Assembly (NCBI RefSeq): GCF_958450345.1
Contig: NC_088784.1
Coordinates: 78,083,747 to 78,147,746, forward strand
Reading direction: 5' to 3'
DNA from: Calliphora vicina
Lineage: Eukaryota > Arthropoda > Insecta > Diptera > Calliphoridae
DNA: 64,000 nucleotides
Part shown: in pieces, positions 22,446-34,925 of the stretch
Layout: every line of letters starts with the position of its first letter
How positions within the stretch are numbered: position 1 is the stretch's first letter
The notes under the pieces: generated by a model
The model's input: only the letters and a program-made list of their open reading frames with translations
Told to the model about the DNA's origin: nothing
Database searches by the model: none
Translations under genes and position numbers: made by a program

Positions 22446-23886
22446 TATTTCAAAACTTTTTAACGAACTCCCCTAATATTCCATACAAATATCATATCAT
22501 GATATGACCACTTGTTTATACTTCTATACAAAAAGGCTCATTTACTTAAATGGCTTGTTATCAAAATTGAAATGTTTTCCAACTCATTTCATTCCCTTCA
22601 TATTACAGCTTGTCTGTACATTTTGTAAAAAGGTTTTTAATGACCTAAAATGATAATGTCTTGGTTATATTCTTCAAACTAAAAAAAAAGAAAGAAAAAC
22701 CAAAAAAAGAAATTAAAACAAATTTTTACTGCATTTAAAATGAGAACAAATTTAAAAGCCACCATTAAAAACAGATTTCTGAGCCATAAAAAATATACTG
22801 TAACTTTTCAAAAACTTCTTAGTAAATATAAACAACTTAGGAATTCTTTTTTTTTCTTTTTTAAATTCTGATTATAAAGAACTTTCAATGAAAATGATAT
22901 TTTAAACATAAAAACAATCTTTTAATTATGTAATTTTATGGTTGAAACTTAAAATAATAGAAATTTCAACTTTATTTATTGTCACTTAAAATTAGAATTT
23001 AATATATTTTTTTATTTCTTTTTTACTTTCAGGTATGTTTTGATAAACGCAGCTTAACTATAAATAACAGGTGAAATGAAATTCTTTTTTTTTAAATTTT
23101 TCTAAATTACTCTAATATTCTAAAAATTCATAGTTAAACTTTAGTTAATTCTAAAAATCAAATAAACTAACAATTACCAAAAATCCCTCTTCATAAGTTT
23201 TGTCACTACAAAGAGTCAGTTGTTCCAAACAATAAATTCATCTCAGAAGCTCCGTAAATATTTTCCAAAAATGTGTGAAAGAATTTTAAAGAAAAATAAA
23301 AAAATTCCATTTTTAACATTGACAACCACACTGACACTTTACCGTATGCCAACTGTCAACAACAATGGCTTTAATGCTAACAAATTATTTGAATGACATA
23401 CATTTAAATAAAACAACAAAAACAAACAAATTTCCCAAGAATATTAATTCTACGGAATAAATTTTCTGTATGAAATGAATGGTTTGGTCTGGAAAGACAA
23501 CAACAGAAAAATATGAAACTTATGTTGAATTGTTTAAGAATAAAATTGTTCCCAAAAAAAAAAAAACAAACCAAAACACAACCATCCAGAAGACAAAAAT
23601 GTCCATAAATTAAAATAAAATGTAAATTAAAATTTTTAATATTTTTTTTGTACACAATCACTTTGAAGTGAAAATTATTTTATTTTATGACATTTGAGAA
23701 ATTTATGAAATGTGAACACGTACCCTATTTACGACTTGGGTGGTATAATTTCAATATCTATTATAAAGATATATAAATGGGGAGTTCAAATTAAACTAAT
23801 AATATTATACAGTTCGACAGAATATTCGGTTTTGGTCAAATTTCGTCTAGTATTCAGTATTGTGGGAATATTTGGCAGAATATCGA
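22446..23886. other. AT-rich intergenic stretch
   Basis: Only A/T-rich sequence with homopolymer runs. A minus-strand open frame at 23404-23661 is Phe/Ile/Asn/Lys-rich and has no recognisable domain. No repeat family recognised. Confidence 0.55.
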
Positions 23887-25654
23887 AACTTTATAACTTT
23901 ATAACTTTATAACTTTATAACTTTATAACTTTATAACTTTATAACTTTATAACTTTATAACTTTATAACTTTATAACTTTATAACTTTATAACTTTATAA
24001 CTTTATAACTTTATAACTTTATAACTTTATAACTTTATAACTTTATAACTTTATAACTTTATAACTTTATAACTTTATAACTTTATAACTTTATAACTTT
24101 ATAACTTTATAACTTTATAACTTTATAACTTTATAACTTTATAACTTTATAACTTTATAACTTTATAACTTTATAACTTTATAACTTTATAACTTTATAA
24201 CTTTATAACTTTATAACTTTATAACTTTATAACTTTATAACTTTATAACTTTATAACTTTATAACTTTATAACTTTATAACTTTATAACTTTATAACTTT
24301 ATAACTTTATAACTTTATAACTTTATAACTTTATAACTTTATAACTTTATAACTTTATAACTTTATAACTTTATAACTTTATAACTTTATAACTTTATAA
24401 CTTTATAACTTTATAACTTTATAACTTTATAACTTTATAACTTTATAACTTTATAACTTTATAACTTTATAACTTTATAACTTTATAACTTTATAACATT
24501 ATAACTTTATAACTTTATAACTTTATAACTTTATAACTTTATAACTTTATAACTTTATAACTTTATAACTTTATAACTTTATAACTTTATAACTTTATAA
24601 CTTTATAACTTTATAACTTTATAACTTTATAACTTTATAACTTTATAACTTTATAACTTTATAACTTTATAACTTTATAACTTTATAACTTTATAACTTT
24701 ATAACTTTATAACTTTATAATTTTATAACTTTATAACTTTATAACTTTATAACTTTATAACTTTATAACTTTATAACTTTATAACTTTATAACTTTATAA
24801 CTTTATAACTTTATAACTTTATAACTTTATAACTTTATAACTTTATAACTTTATAACTTTATAACTTTATAACTTTATAACTTTATAACTTTATAACTTT
24901 ATAACTTTATAACTTTATAACTTTATAACTTTATAACATTATAACTTTATAACTTTATAACTTTATAACTTTATAACTTTATAACTTTATAACTTTATAA
25001 CTTTATAACTTTATAACTTTATAACTTTATAACTTTATAACTTTATAACTTTATAACTTTATAACTTTATAACTTTATAACTTTATAACTTTATAACTTT
25101 ATAACTTTATAACTTTATAACTTTATAACTTTATAACTTTATAACTTTATAACTTTATAACTTTATAACTTTATAACTTTATAACTTTATAACATTATAA
25201 CTTTATAACTTTATAACTTTATAACTTTATAACTTTATAACTTTATAACTTTATAACTTTATAACATTATAACTTTATAACTTTATAACTTTATAACTTT
25301 ATAACTTTATAACTTTATAACTTTATAACTTTATAACTTTATAACTTTATAACTTTATAACTTTATAACTTTATAACTTTATAACTTTATAACTTTATAA
25401 CTTTATAACTTTATAACTTTATAACTTTATAACTTTATAACTTTATAACTTTATAACTTTATAACTTTATAACTTTATAACTTTATAACTTTATAACTTT
25501 ATAACTTTATAACTTTATAACTTTATAACTTTATAACTTTATAACTTTATAACTTTATAACTTTATAACTTTATAACATTATAACTTTATAACTTTATAA
25601 CTTTATAACTTTATAACTTTATAACGTTATAACTTTATAACTCGATAACTTTAT
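23887..25654. repeat. 8-bp satellite (ATAACTTT)n, block 1
   Basis: About 221 tandem copies in 1,768 bp. It is nearly perfect for the first 600 bp. After that single changes appear: ATAACATT at about 24494, 24934, 25192, 25264 and 25575, TTTTATAA at 24720, ATAACGTT at 25622 and CTCGATAA near 25641. The same unit in the same orientation forms a second block at 58046. Confidence 0.98.
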
Positions 25655-27125
25655 GAATGAAATTCTTTGTATTTTGTCTGGCTTTTAATAAAATGTTTCC
25701 ATTAACAAACATTTCCCACCAAATTCAACAAATTCCCACAATTCTGCTCCTAATGGGTCATTTAAGAATGAATTCGTTTTTATGGCAGCTCACCACCCTT
25801 GTTTCTGCCACAAGTATTTTAAACAAAACAGAAAGAACCAATCATGTTTTTAAATTAGCCACTAAAATGTTGTTTAATTGTTTCCTTACGACATGAAAGC
25901 ATTTGAACAACAACTAAAAACTCCCCCTTTTCAAATAAAGCAACACATAGAGAGAGAAATACTTAAACACACACTTAGACAAACAAAAGTGTGTGATATA
26001 TTTACCAGGTAACAGATATTTAGCAAATAAAATGTCAACTGACATTTTCAAAAAAAAAAAAAAATTCTTATGACAAGAAATGGAAAAAAAACACAAAACA
26101 CACACGTATAATTCCCATAGAAAAAAAGTAACACTGTGACATTTATGGGTGCTTCTGTTGTTTTGTTGAAAATGCTCACAAATTTGTATCAACCCTACAA
26201 ATGACATTTTAACATTGAACATAAAAACTCATGTTCCGAAGAAGAAAAAAAAAACACCAAAAAGATACTTTACAAACTGACAGCAGCCATACGGTATAAA
26301 AACATTTATAATGAATTTGACACCTTTACGGGAAGAGAGACACACACACTCCAAATCTCCAGTCACATAAACACTTGTGACACCATCCAACAAAAAAAAA
26401 GAGAAAAAAGCTCAAAAAAAGAAGAAAGTATGAGTGATATATTGGTGTATGCCAGAGTTTGAGTGTGTGATACCTGGTTGTTTGTTAAATTGAAAGACAG
26501 AGTCATATTAAAGTCAGTCATAACAACCATTGTCATTTATAAAATACAGACAACTGAGATCAACAGCAACAATGACACCAAAATCAAATTGACTAAAGGA
26601 AACAAAATACATGAGCAATGACAGGCAAATTGACATTATTAAAACAGCGGGTGGTTACGTTCACGACATGATAGACAGACGGACAGTCAGACAGACAAAC
26701 ACACACAATGCCTGTCTAATGCATTTAAATATGTAGTATGTGACACATGTGTGTATGGACTTGAGTATTGAAATATAATTAATTGTTTTCAACGCACCTT
26801 TCTTGGTGGTATGTATTTGAAAACTCACCAAAATAAATTATGGACAAAATCGCACTAGGTACCTATAAAAAGGAAATAAATTAAAACACTAAATGGTCTT
26901 TATAACAGAGTGGTATGAGCAATATTTTGCTAAATATTTATTTAAATTTTTCATTTAAAAAAAAACAGATAGATGACATTTTTAAGCTGGACCTTTTAAC
27001 TTAATGTTGTAATTGATAGTTAAATAAAATTAGTTTAATCAATATTAAAATTTTTGTCAAAAATCTATAATAAATATTGTTTTGCTATATTAGCGGTTTT
27101 AGTAAAATTCGTGAATTTTGGAACT
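25655..27125. other. AT-rich intergenic stretch
   Basis: No gene or known family recognised. Short CA-rich tracts (about 25960-25990, 26335-26350, 26695-26705) and A-runs. Open frames at 25657-25896 (+) and 25914-26222 (-) lack any domain and have A/T-driven composition. Confidence 0.55.
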
Positions 27126-27490
27126 GTCGCGTTCTCTATCAGCTTTCCGAAGCCCCCAAATAATTTACAAAAATAATTAACACAGTATATCACATATTTA
27201 TATTTAAAATTGGCCTATAAATGGCTGAGATATAAGCAAAAAACAGCGACTACCTCGATTTTGAACTATTTTTGCCTATATTAATGGCATTTCAAAGACC
27301 TTTCCAACCAATTAGTACCGGCAGTAGGTCAATTTCTGAAAAACAATTGTTTAAGCTATACAGCGATATACATAAATCAATGTTTGGAGATTCGAATCTA
27401 CATAGGCCAATTTCGAGAAAATATTTCAACAACTATTTTTCACCACAATTATTTCTTTCATTGAATATTAAATGTTTTTTTCACAAATAA
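27126..27490 (+). mobile_element. HINE-B copy 4, old and diverged
   Basis: Recognisable HINE-B words in order: CCGAAGCCCCCAAATAATTTAC, a GGCCTATAAATGGCTGAGAT stretch, ACTACCTCGATTTTGA, ATTTTTGCCTATATTAATGG and TTTCAAAGACC. Both ends are missing. It is more diverged than the other copies. Confidence 0.6.
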
Positions 27491-27639
27491 TTGTTTTTTT
27501 CACAATTTTTTTTTGCAAAATTTTTTTTTGTCATCAATCCTCTGTTTTATTGATACCAATGTATAATAGAAATATATGTATATAATCAATGCAGCTGGGA
27601 ATTTCATATTTCATTAAATCAGTTGTCATTTCCCAGAGA

Positions 27640-28199
27640 AAATAGTTCAGCGGCTTACAGTTGGAAATGTCGAAAGAAAAGTGAAAAAAAATCTGAAATT
27701 TCTTAAAAATTTCCCACGAAAATAGAAAAAATGTTTCAGCAGCTCATAATAGATAGGACCCTTTTGCTCCCACCAAATACAGAAAATTACGTTAGCGCCA
27801 TAGATATTTGGTTTTGGTGTCGATTCGGCTGGTTTGCCGGGCTTCATATACGATCTCTTACTCTTCGAGTTATCGTAATGGATCCAATTTTCATCGCAAG
27901 TAATGATTCGGTGCTAAACTGATTTTCTTCAAACTTCATTTCGGACATGTAAATTCGTCTTTCAAGGTCTCTCGGCTTCAATTCGTATGGTACCCAATTG
28001 CCCTGCTTTTGGATGAATCCTACTGCTTAATAACGTTTTGAAATTTCTGCTTGAGTTTTATAATAATCTTCATGGCTGGCCTGGGCGATCTTTGTCTACC
28101 ATGATGAAATCACCACTTCTGAAAGGCACAAACCATCTCTCGCACGTTGAAATCGATTAAACACTTTCACCATAAGCTTTGGAGAGCAAGCGGGACTTT
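27640..28199 (-). pseudogene. mariner transposase pseudogene, N-terminal and central parts
   Basis: On the minus strand, broken frames give RWFVPFRSGDF and DKDRPGQP (N-terminal DNA-binding half), KQGNWVPYEL (matching the mariner WVPHEL motif), then an open stretch with IITCDENWIHYDNSKSKR and KPGKPAESTPKPNIYG, CIWWEQKGPIYYELLK. The D in TCDENWIHYD is the first acidic residue of the mariner D,D34D triad. Stops, frameshifts and an internal deletion show it is dead. The C-terminal half is absent. It is cut at 28200 by HINE-A copy 4. Confidence 0.9.
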
Positions 28200-28200
28200 T

Positions 28201-28517
28201 TATACCCTACACCACCATAGTGGGGAGAGTATAATGCGTTTATGCAGATGTTTATAACGCCCAAAAATATTAGTCTAACACCCACCTTAAAGTATACCGA
28301 TCGACTTAGAATCACTTTCTGAGTCGATTAAACATTGTAAACATTGTGCGCAGAGTACAGGTCGCAATTTTGAAGATATTTCGATCAAATTTGGTAGGAC
28401 CAAGCCTATTGAAACTGGTTGAAATCGGCCCATTATTTCATTTAGCCCCCATACAAATGTTCTTCCGAAATTGGACTTTATCGGTCATAAATGTTTAATT
28501 TATAAATGTATCTGCAC
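28201..28517 (+). mobile_element. HINE-A copy 4, truncated and internally deleted
   Basis: Starts TATACCCTACACCACC at 28201 directly after the mariner pseudogene. It lacks the CCGTCCGTC tract and part of the following sequence (GATTAAACATTGTAAACATTG, GGTAGGACCAAG). It stops at TGTATCT, where family D begins with CACTAGGGTGGCC. Confidence 0.87.
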
Positions 28518-29345
28518 TAGGGTGGCCCTTAATAAACGAAAGTTGGATTTTGGCCATTCTCACCCTCCAGTTTGGTGAACATTAGTAAAAAAAATCATCC
28601 TGAAAAAATTTTAGGTAAATCGGTTGGGGATAAGACGTGCCCGCAAGCCCTCTGAAGTTTTGCGATGCATTTACAAGGGGAAAAAATGCATTTTTTTCAG
28701 TTTTTGTAAAAATTTTGCCATTAAAAAAACTTTTGCTATTTAATTTAAAAGAATGTGTACGTAATTGCCGTTCTAATGAGACTTAAAAACGAGAAATTGG
28801 TCAAAAAATGTTAAAGTTATTAAAAATTCGCCAGGCCATTAACGTGTCTCAGGCAACTAGAAAAAGAAAGGTTGGAACAAAATTAACATATTTTGATAAA
28901 TATTAAAATAAAAGTTAATTTTTACTTAAAATATGTCCATATTTACTTGTATATGAGTTTTTGTCTTCGTAGGATACCGTTAACCTATTGTTGGGTATGA
29001 ACAAAAAAATAAAATTTTTTTAAGGGCAGTTTCAAAACTCCATTTTCAAATTTTTAAAAATTTTGTTTAACAAATTTCAGAATTTTTTGATCATCTCATT
29101 GGGATTTATTAAGAATATAATAGGGAATAAAAATGTGAAAAAATTATGAAAATATCTCTTATAGTTTTTCCGTACCTGCCATTTAAATTTTGAAATTTTC
29201 GAGAAAAACCAATTATTTGGCAATTTTTTGGCGAATGAGCTCTATTTCCTTAGATCAAAACTTATTCAGAATATTATAGTCCAGATGACTGAAACTTTTA
29301 CTAAAATTGGAAAACGTTAACCCTTACCGTGATTTTTTAAATTAA
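28518..29345 (+). repeat. Family D dispersed repeat
   Basis: Begins CACTAGGGTGGCCCTTAATA, possibly a terminus. It includes GGTTGGGGATAAGACGTGCC, ATTAACGTGTCTCAGGC and ATATTTACTTGTATATGAG. The part 28710-29035 matches 5425-5720 in reverse. The far end is not defined; sequence resembling the family fades after about 29340. No open frame. Class unknown. Confidence 0.7.
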
Positions 29346-29825
29346 TAATTCTTTCTTATGAAATCATGGAGTTTCTAGTGAATTCAGCTTTCATAAATAT
29401 TTGTGTTTAAATGTTTATGTATTTTCGGCGCTCTCTGCATTCCATTGAGTTTTTTCAAATATTTTTATTAGTGCATTACTTTCATCAAGTCACTTAAATT
29501 ATTTTAATGTATTTGAAAGCTCCAGCAACACAGCACTGTGGGCCCGACAACAAAACACTTTGAATAAATGTGTAACTCCTAAACAGCTGGTCTGGTTAGA
29601 AAAAAGTTGCAGAAGTGGAAATACGTTTTCAAGAAAATAAACTTCTAACAATAGAGTAAATAATCCGGATACTTAGGGTAACAAAGTGAATCAAAATACG
29701 AAAATTTACCAATTTCTGAATACATAATCCATCGATATATAATTATACCTAATTATTACAACAAGGAATAATCTTTTCCACTCTAGGATGTTTTTCAATT
29801 TCCGCAAGGATAAAATCCATTTTAA
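29346..29825. other. AT-rich intergenic stretch
   Basis: No repeat family or gene recognised. Confidence 0.5.
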
Positions 29826-30288
29826 ACATCCCATGTAACCTAGCGTGTAGTCAATTGACACTTTAGTGTGACTAAGTAAGCTATAGTGAAGTCACTTTGA
29901 ACTATCTTAGAAAGAAGTTATTTTACCCACCAGAAGTTATATATTGGAGAGTTATTGGAGGAAGGTTAGTTTACAATTAATCGACTAATGGACTGTCAAT
30001 GAGGTGTCCTTTTAACTGACTGTTTGAGGTCAATTACTTGTTAAATTTACTACTTATGTACCTAGTTAGGTAACCAGTTAGGTAGCTAGTAAGGTAACTG
30101 ACGATATGTAACCGTATGTGAAGCCAATGCTTTGACTGCTTTGGAACACCTATCAGACTGTCTCATTTTAATCAAAAGGGGTCATGTACGTGTTAAAGTA
30201 TCTAATTACGTAGCTAGTTATGTAACTAGTGGTCACCCTAAATGATAAATAAAATCACTAGTTCGGAACTGTCACCAAGAACTACTGG
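29826..30288 (-). repeat. Family E dispersed repeat, copy 1
   Basis: Collinear on the minus strand with 34970-35700. Shared words include TTTAGGGTGACCACTAGTTA, TAGCTACCTAACTGGTTACC, CCTTCCTCCAATAACTC, TAAAATAACTTCTTTCTAA and CTAGGTTACATGGGATG. It is dense in short palindromes of the ACTAGTTACGTAACTAG type. A hAT-like MITE has inserted at its right end. Confidence 0.75.
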
Positions 30289-30296
30289 GTACATAT

Positions 30297-31107
30297 TAGG
30301 GATGCCAATCCCGAAATCCCGATCCCGAAAATCCCGGGATTTTTCGGGATCGGGATTTCCCGAATCCCGGGATTTGTGAAAAACAATCCCGGGATTTTTC
30401 GGGATTAACAAATCCCGAAAATTACGAGATTTTTTAATATTTTAGGATGAAACCTAGAAAGCTAAATTTCAGCATACTTATAATACTAATATAAAACAAC
30501 TAAGAGTGGTATATTCATCTTTTATACCCACCATCAATATGTAGTTTTGGTCTTCTATGGGGACTTGAATCAGTATTTATGAATGAATGAAATTTATGTT
30601 AATATCATTATATATAAATTATTTATTGACAATAAAATATTTTCTGATATAGAGGTTATATTATTATGGACTGGCCCTCACAAGAGTTGGTAGAAAGATT
30701 AATTTTCATATGCAACTTGTTTATTCAATTTTATCACTATATTAATTATTATAAGACAACTATGAATGTTAAAGTCATTTTCTGAAGGGGACCATGACCA
30801 TGGGGACTAGGGACAAATGTAGCCCGGTTTCTTCAATACTTTATATATATATTAATTCAATCCATTAGTTTTTGCTTTGTTATATTTCTACTTAGTGTAT
30901 TAACGAAATAAATAGTTTTTATTTTTGAACTTGATGTTTTTTGACATTTAATTAAAATCCCGAAGTCCCGAAAAATCCCGAAATCCCGAAAAATCCCGGC
31001 ATCCCGAAAAATCCCGGGGTCCCGAAAAATCCCGGGATCCCGGGATTTACATTTCTAAAATCCCGAATCCCGGGATTTGTAAAACCCAGTCCCGTTTGGC
31101 ATCCCTA
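30297..31107. mobile_element. Non-autonomous hAT-like element (811 bp) with 8-bp target duplication
   Basis: The left end TAGGGATGCCAATCCCG and right end CGTTTGGCATCCCTA form a TIR (TAGGGATGCCAA shared). Flanks are GTACATAT at 30289-30296 and again at 31108-31115, a perfect 8-bp duplication, which is the hAT hallmark. Dense subterminal repeats of AATCCCGGGATTTTTCGGGA type lie in 30305-30435 and 30955-31085. The core is A/T-rich without transposase. Core pieces near 30495-30540 and 30760-30840 resemble HINE sequences. Confidence 0.93.
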
Positions 31108-31115
31108 GTACATAT

Positions 31116-31828
31116 TTATTAATTTTTGTTTGGTGAATCGATTCCACTGTCACTCGTGATACACAAATCATCAGCAACACAATTTAAGTGTAAATGTCAG
31201 CCAGCAGCAGCCACCAAAACATCAACACCACCAGCAGCAGCAGCAACAAAAAAATCAAGCTGCAAACAACATTTAACAAAATGCATTTAACAGCAAGCAG
31301 CAGCAACCATAATAAAAAAATACTCAGACAAAAAAGTAGTTAATGACACAATGCGTTGGCTGGCAAATTACGCATGTTACATACAGACTTTTTGAAAAAG
31401 AAAAAAAACACAAGACATTTTTATTCATTCATTCACCAAGTGACTGAAGTGACATGATGTAAGTGAAAACTACTACTATAAAGTACTTGTAAGTATGTAG
31501 GTACTAAATACGAAAACTATAGCAAGGCCTCATTGTGCTTGGCTGCCTTGCCCTGAGTATTGTGGTCTATGATTTAAAGTGTTAAAATGAGTTGACAATT
31601 GACATGACAGGCATCATGCTTTACATTTTATTAGTTCATAATTTTATTATTTTTTTTCTTCTTTTTCTTTAAATTTTATTTTACAATGCAAAAAATTGTA
31701 GCAAACTGCAAAATAACAATAAAAATTTAAAGATATAAAATCAAGTAGATGGTGGATGATGAGGATGATGATGATCATTGTGTTCAAGTGTTGTGGTACG
31801 AGTATTAGAGTGAGGACATTGTTTGATT
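31116..31828. other. Intergenic stretch with CAG/CAA tracts
   Basis: Holds CCAGCAGCAGCC and CACCAGCAGCAGCAGCAAC near 31200-31250, and GATGATGAGGATGATGATGA near 31755. Such trinucleotide tracts are common in fly non-coding DNA. No reading frame runs through them. Confidence 0.55.
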
Positions 31829-32393
31829 AAGGGTGTCCCTGTAGAACAATTAACATTAAACATTTGTACAATATAAATTTATTCAAAATATTGGACATTG
31901 TTAGCTATGACATCTTTCCATCTTGCTGGCAATATATGTAGATCGCGCCAAAAGAACTACTAATCTTTTGAGGCCAAGAACGAAGCAAATATCCCAGAGA
32001 GCGCGTTGCTTCGATCGATACAAATAGTAGTCGGACGGGGCACAGTCTGGACTATAAAGTGGGTGAGGCTAAACTTCCCAACCACTTCATTCTAAATACT
32101 TTTGAACAGGTATTGCAATATGTGGCCGAGCGTTGTCATGATGAAATATTACATTTTCATGTCTAGCCACATATTCTGATCGTTTTTTGGACAATGCTCA
32201 CTTTAAACCATCAGTTGCATTCGGTACAGGTTCCCTATGATGATCTGTTCAGATTTCAGTAGCTCATAATAGATATAATACTTTTGCTCCGACCAAACAC
32301 AAAGCATTGCCTTAGCGCCATGGATATTTGGCTTAGGTGTCGATTCGGCTGGTTGGCCGGGCTTCACATACGATCTACTAAGACAATTTTTTG
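31829..32393 (-). pseudogene. mariner transposase pseudogene, central and C-terminal parts
   Basis: Minus-strand translation gives YVKPGQPAESTPKPNIHG, IYYELLKSEQIIIGNLYR, KRSEYVARHENVIF, HHDNARPHIAIPVQKYLE, a stop, then SPDCAPSDYYLYRSK. The D of HHDNARPH and the D of APSDYY are the second and third acidic residues of the mariner D,D34D triad. The start and first catalytic residue are missing, and stops and frameshifts break the rest. The tail near 31915 matches the mariner fragment at 43650. The same lineage as the 27.6-kb copy by shared sequence. Confidence 0.92.
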
Positions 32394-32402
32394 TATAACA
32401 GT

Positions 32403-33040
32403 TATTATAAGTTTGTCATTCCGTTTGTAATTTCCACAATATAACTTTCCGACCCTATAAAGTATATATATTCTGGATCCTTATAGATAGCGGAGTCGAT
32501 TAATCCATGTCCGTCTGTCTGTGTGTTGAAATCGACATTCCGAAGCCCCCAAATAACTTATATACGCGATTAATACATCAATATCTCCGGAATTCTTCCG
32601 GCTCGGTTGCTATTTTTGCTGATTGTTGAATTTTATTTGGCTGGTCGATTTTTGACCTATATCTGGATTACAAAGTCATTAATATAGACAATACGGATAT
32701 CTAATGATAGATATTTCAAAGACCATCGCAACCACGTATATAAGACCGATGGGTCAAAATGGGAAAAAATATTTTTTAACCCGAATTTTTTTTTCACCAA
32801 AAGTTTTTTTTTTCGCTAATGATTAAAAAAAATCAAAAAACAAAAAAAAAATTTTTTAAAATTTAAAAAAAAAAAAATTCAAAATTAAAAAAAAAAATTT
32901 AAAACAATTCGAAAATTTTTTTTCCAAAAAATGAAAAAAAATACTTTGGAAAAAAAAATTTTGTTTACCTAAAAATATTTAAAATTTTCATTTTGAAGTA
33001 TAATTTGGTGAAGGGTACATAAAATTCAGCACAGCCGAAA
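32403..33040 (+). mobile_element. HINE-B copy 5, both ends truncated
   Basis: GTTTGTCATTCCGTTTGTAA, CCGACCCTATAAAGTATATA, GGAGTCGATTAATCCATGTC, CTGGATTACAAAGTCATTAA, a long A/T-rich core, GGTGAAGGGTACATAAAATTC and a degraded hairpin CAGCACAGCCGAAA. TATACCC and TTACTTGT termini are lost. Flanks carry TTGTATAACAG / GTGCATAACAGG words of an unidentified older element. Confidence 0.8.
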
Positions 33041-33164
33041 GGTTTTTATAAACAACTTTGTGCATAACAGGATTTTTTGTATAAAACAATTTTTTTCTAC
33101 ACAAAATTTTGTATTTTATATAGAACATTTTGTGTATAACAGTGGAAGTGTTTTTTAAGTTTCT

Positions 33165-34066
33165 CATTCTAAATCACAAGGTGTAAAAAAACTTGTCAAA
33201 AGGTTAAAGGGAATCCCGCAATTCCTAAAAATTGGAGCGAAAATCCCAAACATGGTATTTTTTACAATTTTGCCTATGGGGTCCACATTTCCTTCGGGGC
33301 TGAGAAAATACTCCAGGGATAAATAGGGAAGACATCAGGATTTCCAAAGCTGCTTTCCGTTTTCTGATCCCAGCTTTGGGATTTTAGATCATGTGGCCCA
33401 AAGTTGAAATTTTGATAAAAAATAGGTCAATTTCCAAAGGGCGTAGGGCCAACAAGTTCGAAAAATAGGACATGTTTTTTATACCAAAATGTTCTCCGCA
33501 AAGAAACTTTATAGAAAAACATAAAATTGTTATATGTTCTTTTTTTTGTCCAAAAAATAGCAAAAATATACTATTTTTTGAATTTTTAAATTGAAAATCG
33601 GTTATTTTTGGATTCGTAATTGATATTGCTCTGAAATCGTTTGTATGTTGTTGGTAATTTAGTTATCTAACTAAGAAAAAAAATTCGAGTCCATTCGGTC
33701 CAAAAGTTCGCCCTATATTTTTAAAAAAGTGGACCAAGGTAGGGCAAAATTTTAAATTTTCAATTTTTAAATGCCTATAACTAGAAAACTATAAGAGATA
33801 AATAGCACACGCAACCATGTTTTTTCAAGATAGCCGAGCGCTTTCCAAAAATATAAAATTTTTTGAAATCGGAAAAATGGCACGTGTTTAAAAATTTTAC
33901 ATAAAGGTACCCTACTTTGAGCCTTTATAGCGCCGCCCCTGGAGCATTTGTAGGGCCCATTTTAATAACTTAAACTCGAATACTCCTTGGCTAAGCCCCG
34001 ATCGGGCCAGCCGTTTAGAAATGCCAGATTTATTTCCAAAAAATTTCGATTCTGCTCCACTGTGTG
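33165..34066 (-). repeat. Family C copy 2
   Basis: Ends at 34066 with GATTCTGCTCCACTGTG, the reverse complement of the CACAGTGGGGCAGAATC start of copy 3. Shares GGGCCCATTTTAATAACTTA, ACTCGAATACTCCTTGGCTA, TACCCTACTTTGAGCC and GGGCCACATG-type words with copies 3, 4 and 5. Non-coding. Confidence 0.85.
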
Positions 34067-34925
34067 ATGGACATGTTTATAAAGGCCGTTAAATTCAAAT
34101 CGCTAATGCAAATTCGTAATAATATACAAGTAATTTTTAGCAGACTTTTGGCTAAACAAAGCTATAATGTAAAAATATGTTAATTACTTTTTTGGGTTTT
34201 TTGTATAAACAATTATATGTATTTCTTGTGGACACCCTAAATCCTCTATTGTTTCTTTACTTAACTAGCATTATTTAAAACTTTCAACAAAAAAAAAACT
34301 GCACACAAAATCTCTGCAGCAACTGAAAAACAATAATAAAAAAAACTTTTTATGCAAATTCATGTACGTTTAATGGTGTGGAAAGGAACATTTATAAATT
34401 TTATTTCATTTTTAGTTTTTTTTTTCCGATTTTTTTTTTCATTAAAAAATTTAAATATCTGTTTTTATTTTGCCTTTAGAAAAAATGTTGTTGCTGTTGT
34501 GAGGCTCCCTTGAATTTAAGTTGTTTGAAATTAAAGAGCCTAGTTGCCAGTAATATGGAGTTTTTTTTTCTTCTTTTTTTGTAAGTGAATCCCACGCTTT
34601 CACTTTTGTTGCAGGCTACGGAAATATGTACAACATTTGAACACAAGTTCATGCAAGAATACATGCATATATTTATATGCAAGTACATACATATTTGTTT
34701 GTATCTATGTTTTGAAATGTATTTGTGTTTTTTTTTGAACAAACTGCATGCATAATTGTAAAGTTGTTGTACTATATTGTGTTGTTAAGTACTTGAGTTT
34801 GAACACAAATTTACACAAAAAAATGTACGTATGTAACTCAAGTTGTTAGACGTGCTCTTAAAAAGTGCTACTATTTGAATAAATTTGTTTATTTGTCCGT
34901 CTGTAAATTGGTAGTCGTACTTGCA
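34067..34925. other. AT-rich intergenic stretch
   Basis: Unique-looking DNA between family C copy 2 and family E copy 2. An 88-codon minus-strand open frame (34476-34742) is Lys/Tyr/Cys/His-rich and looks like chance reading of ATACATGCA-type repeats. Confidence 0.5.

Noticed and set aside
23887..25654. Tandem 8-mer as a possible telomere or CRISPR-like array.
   Set aside because: Dipteran telomeres are not made of this unit, it is internal to the contig, and there are no spacers between repeats.
31197..31260. CAG-rich tract as a polyglutamine exon.
   Set aside because: Frames break quickly, no splice-bounded open frame surrounds it, and such tracts are common in fly non-coding DNA.
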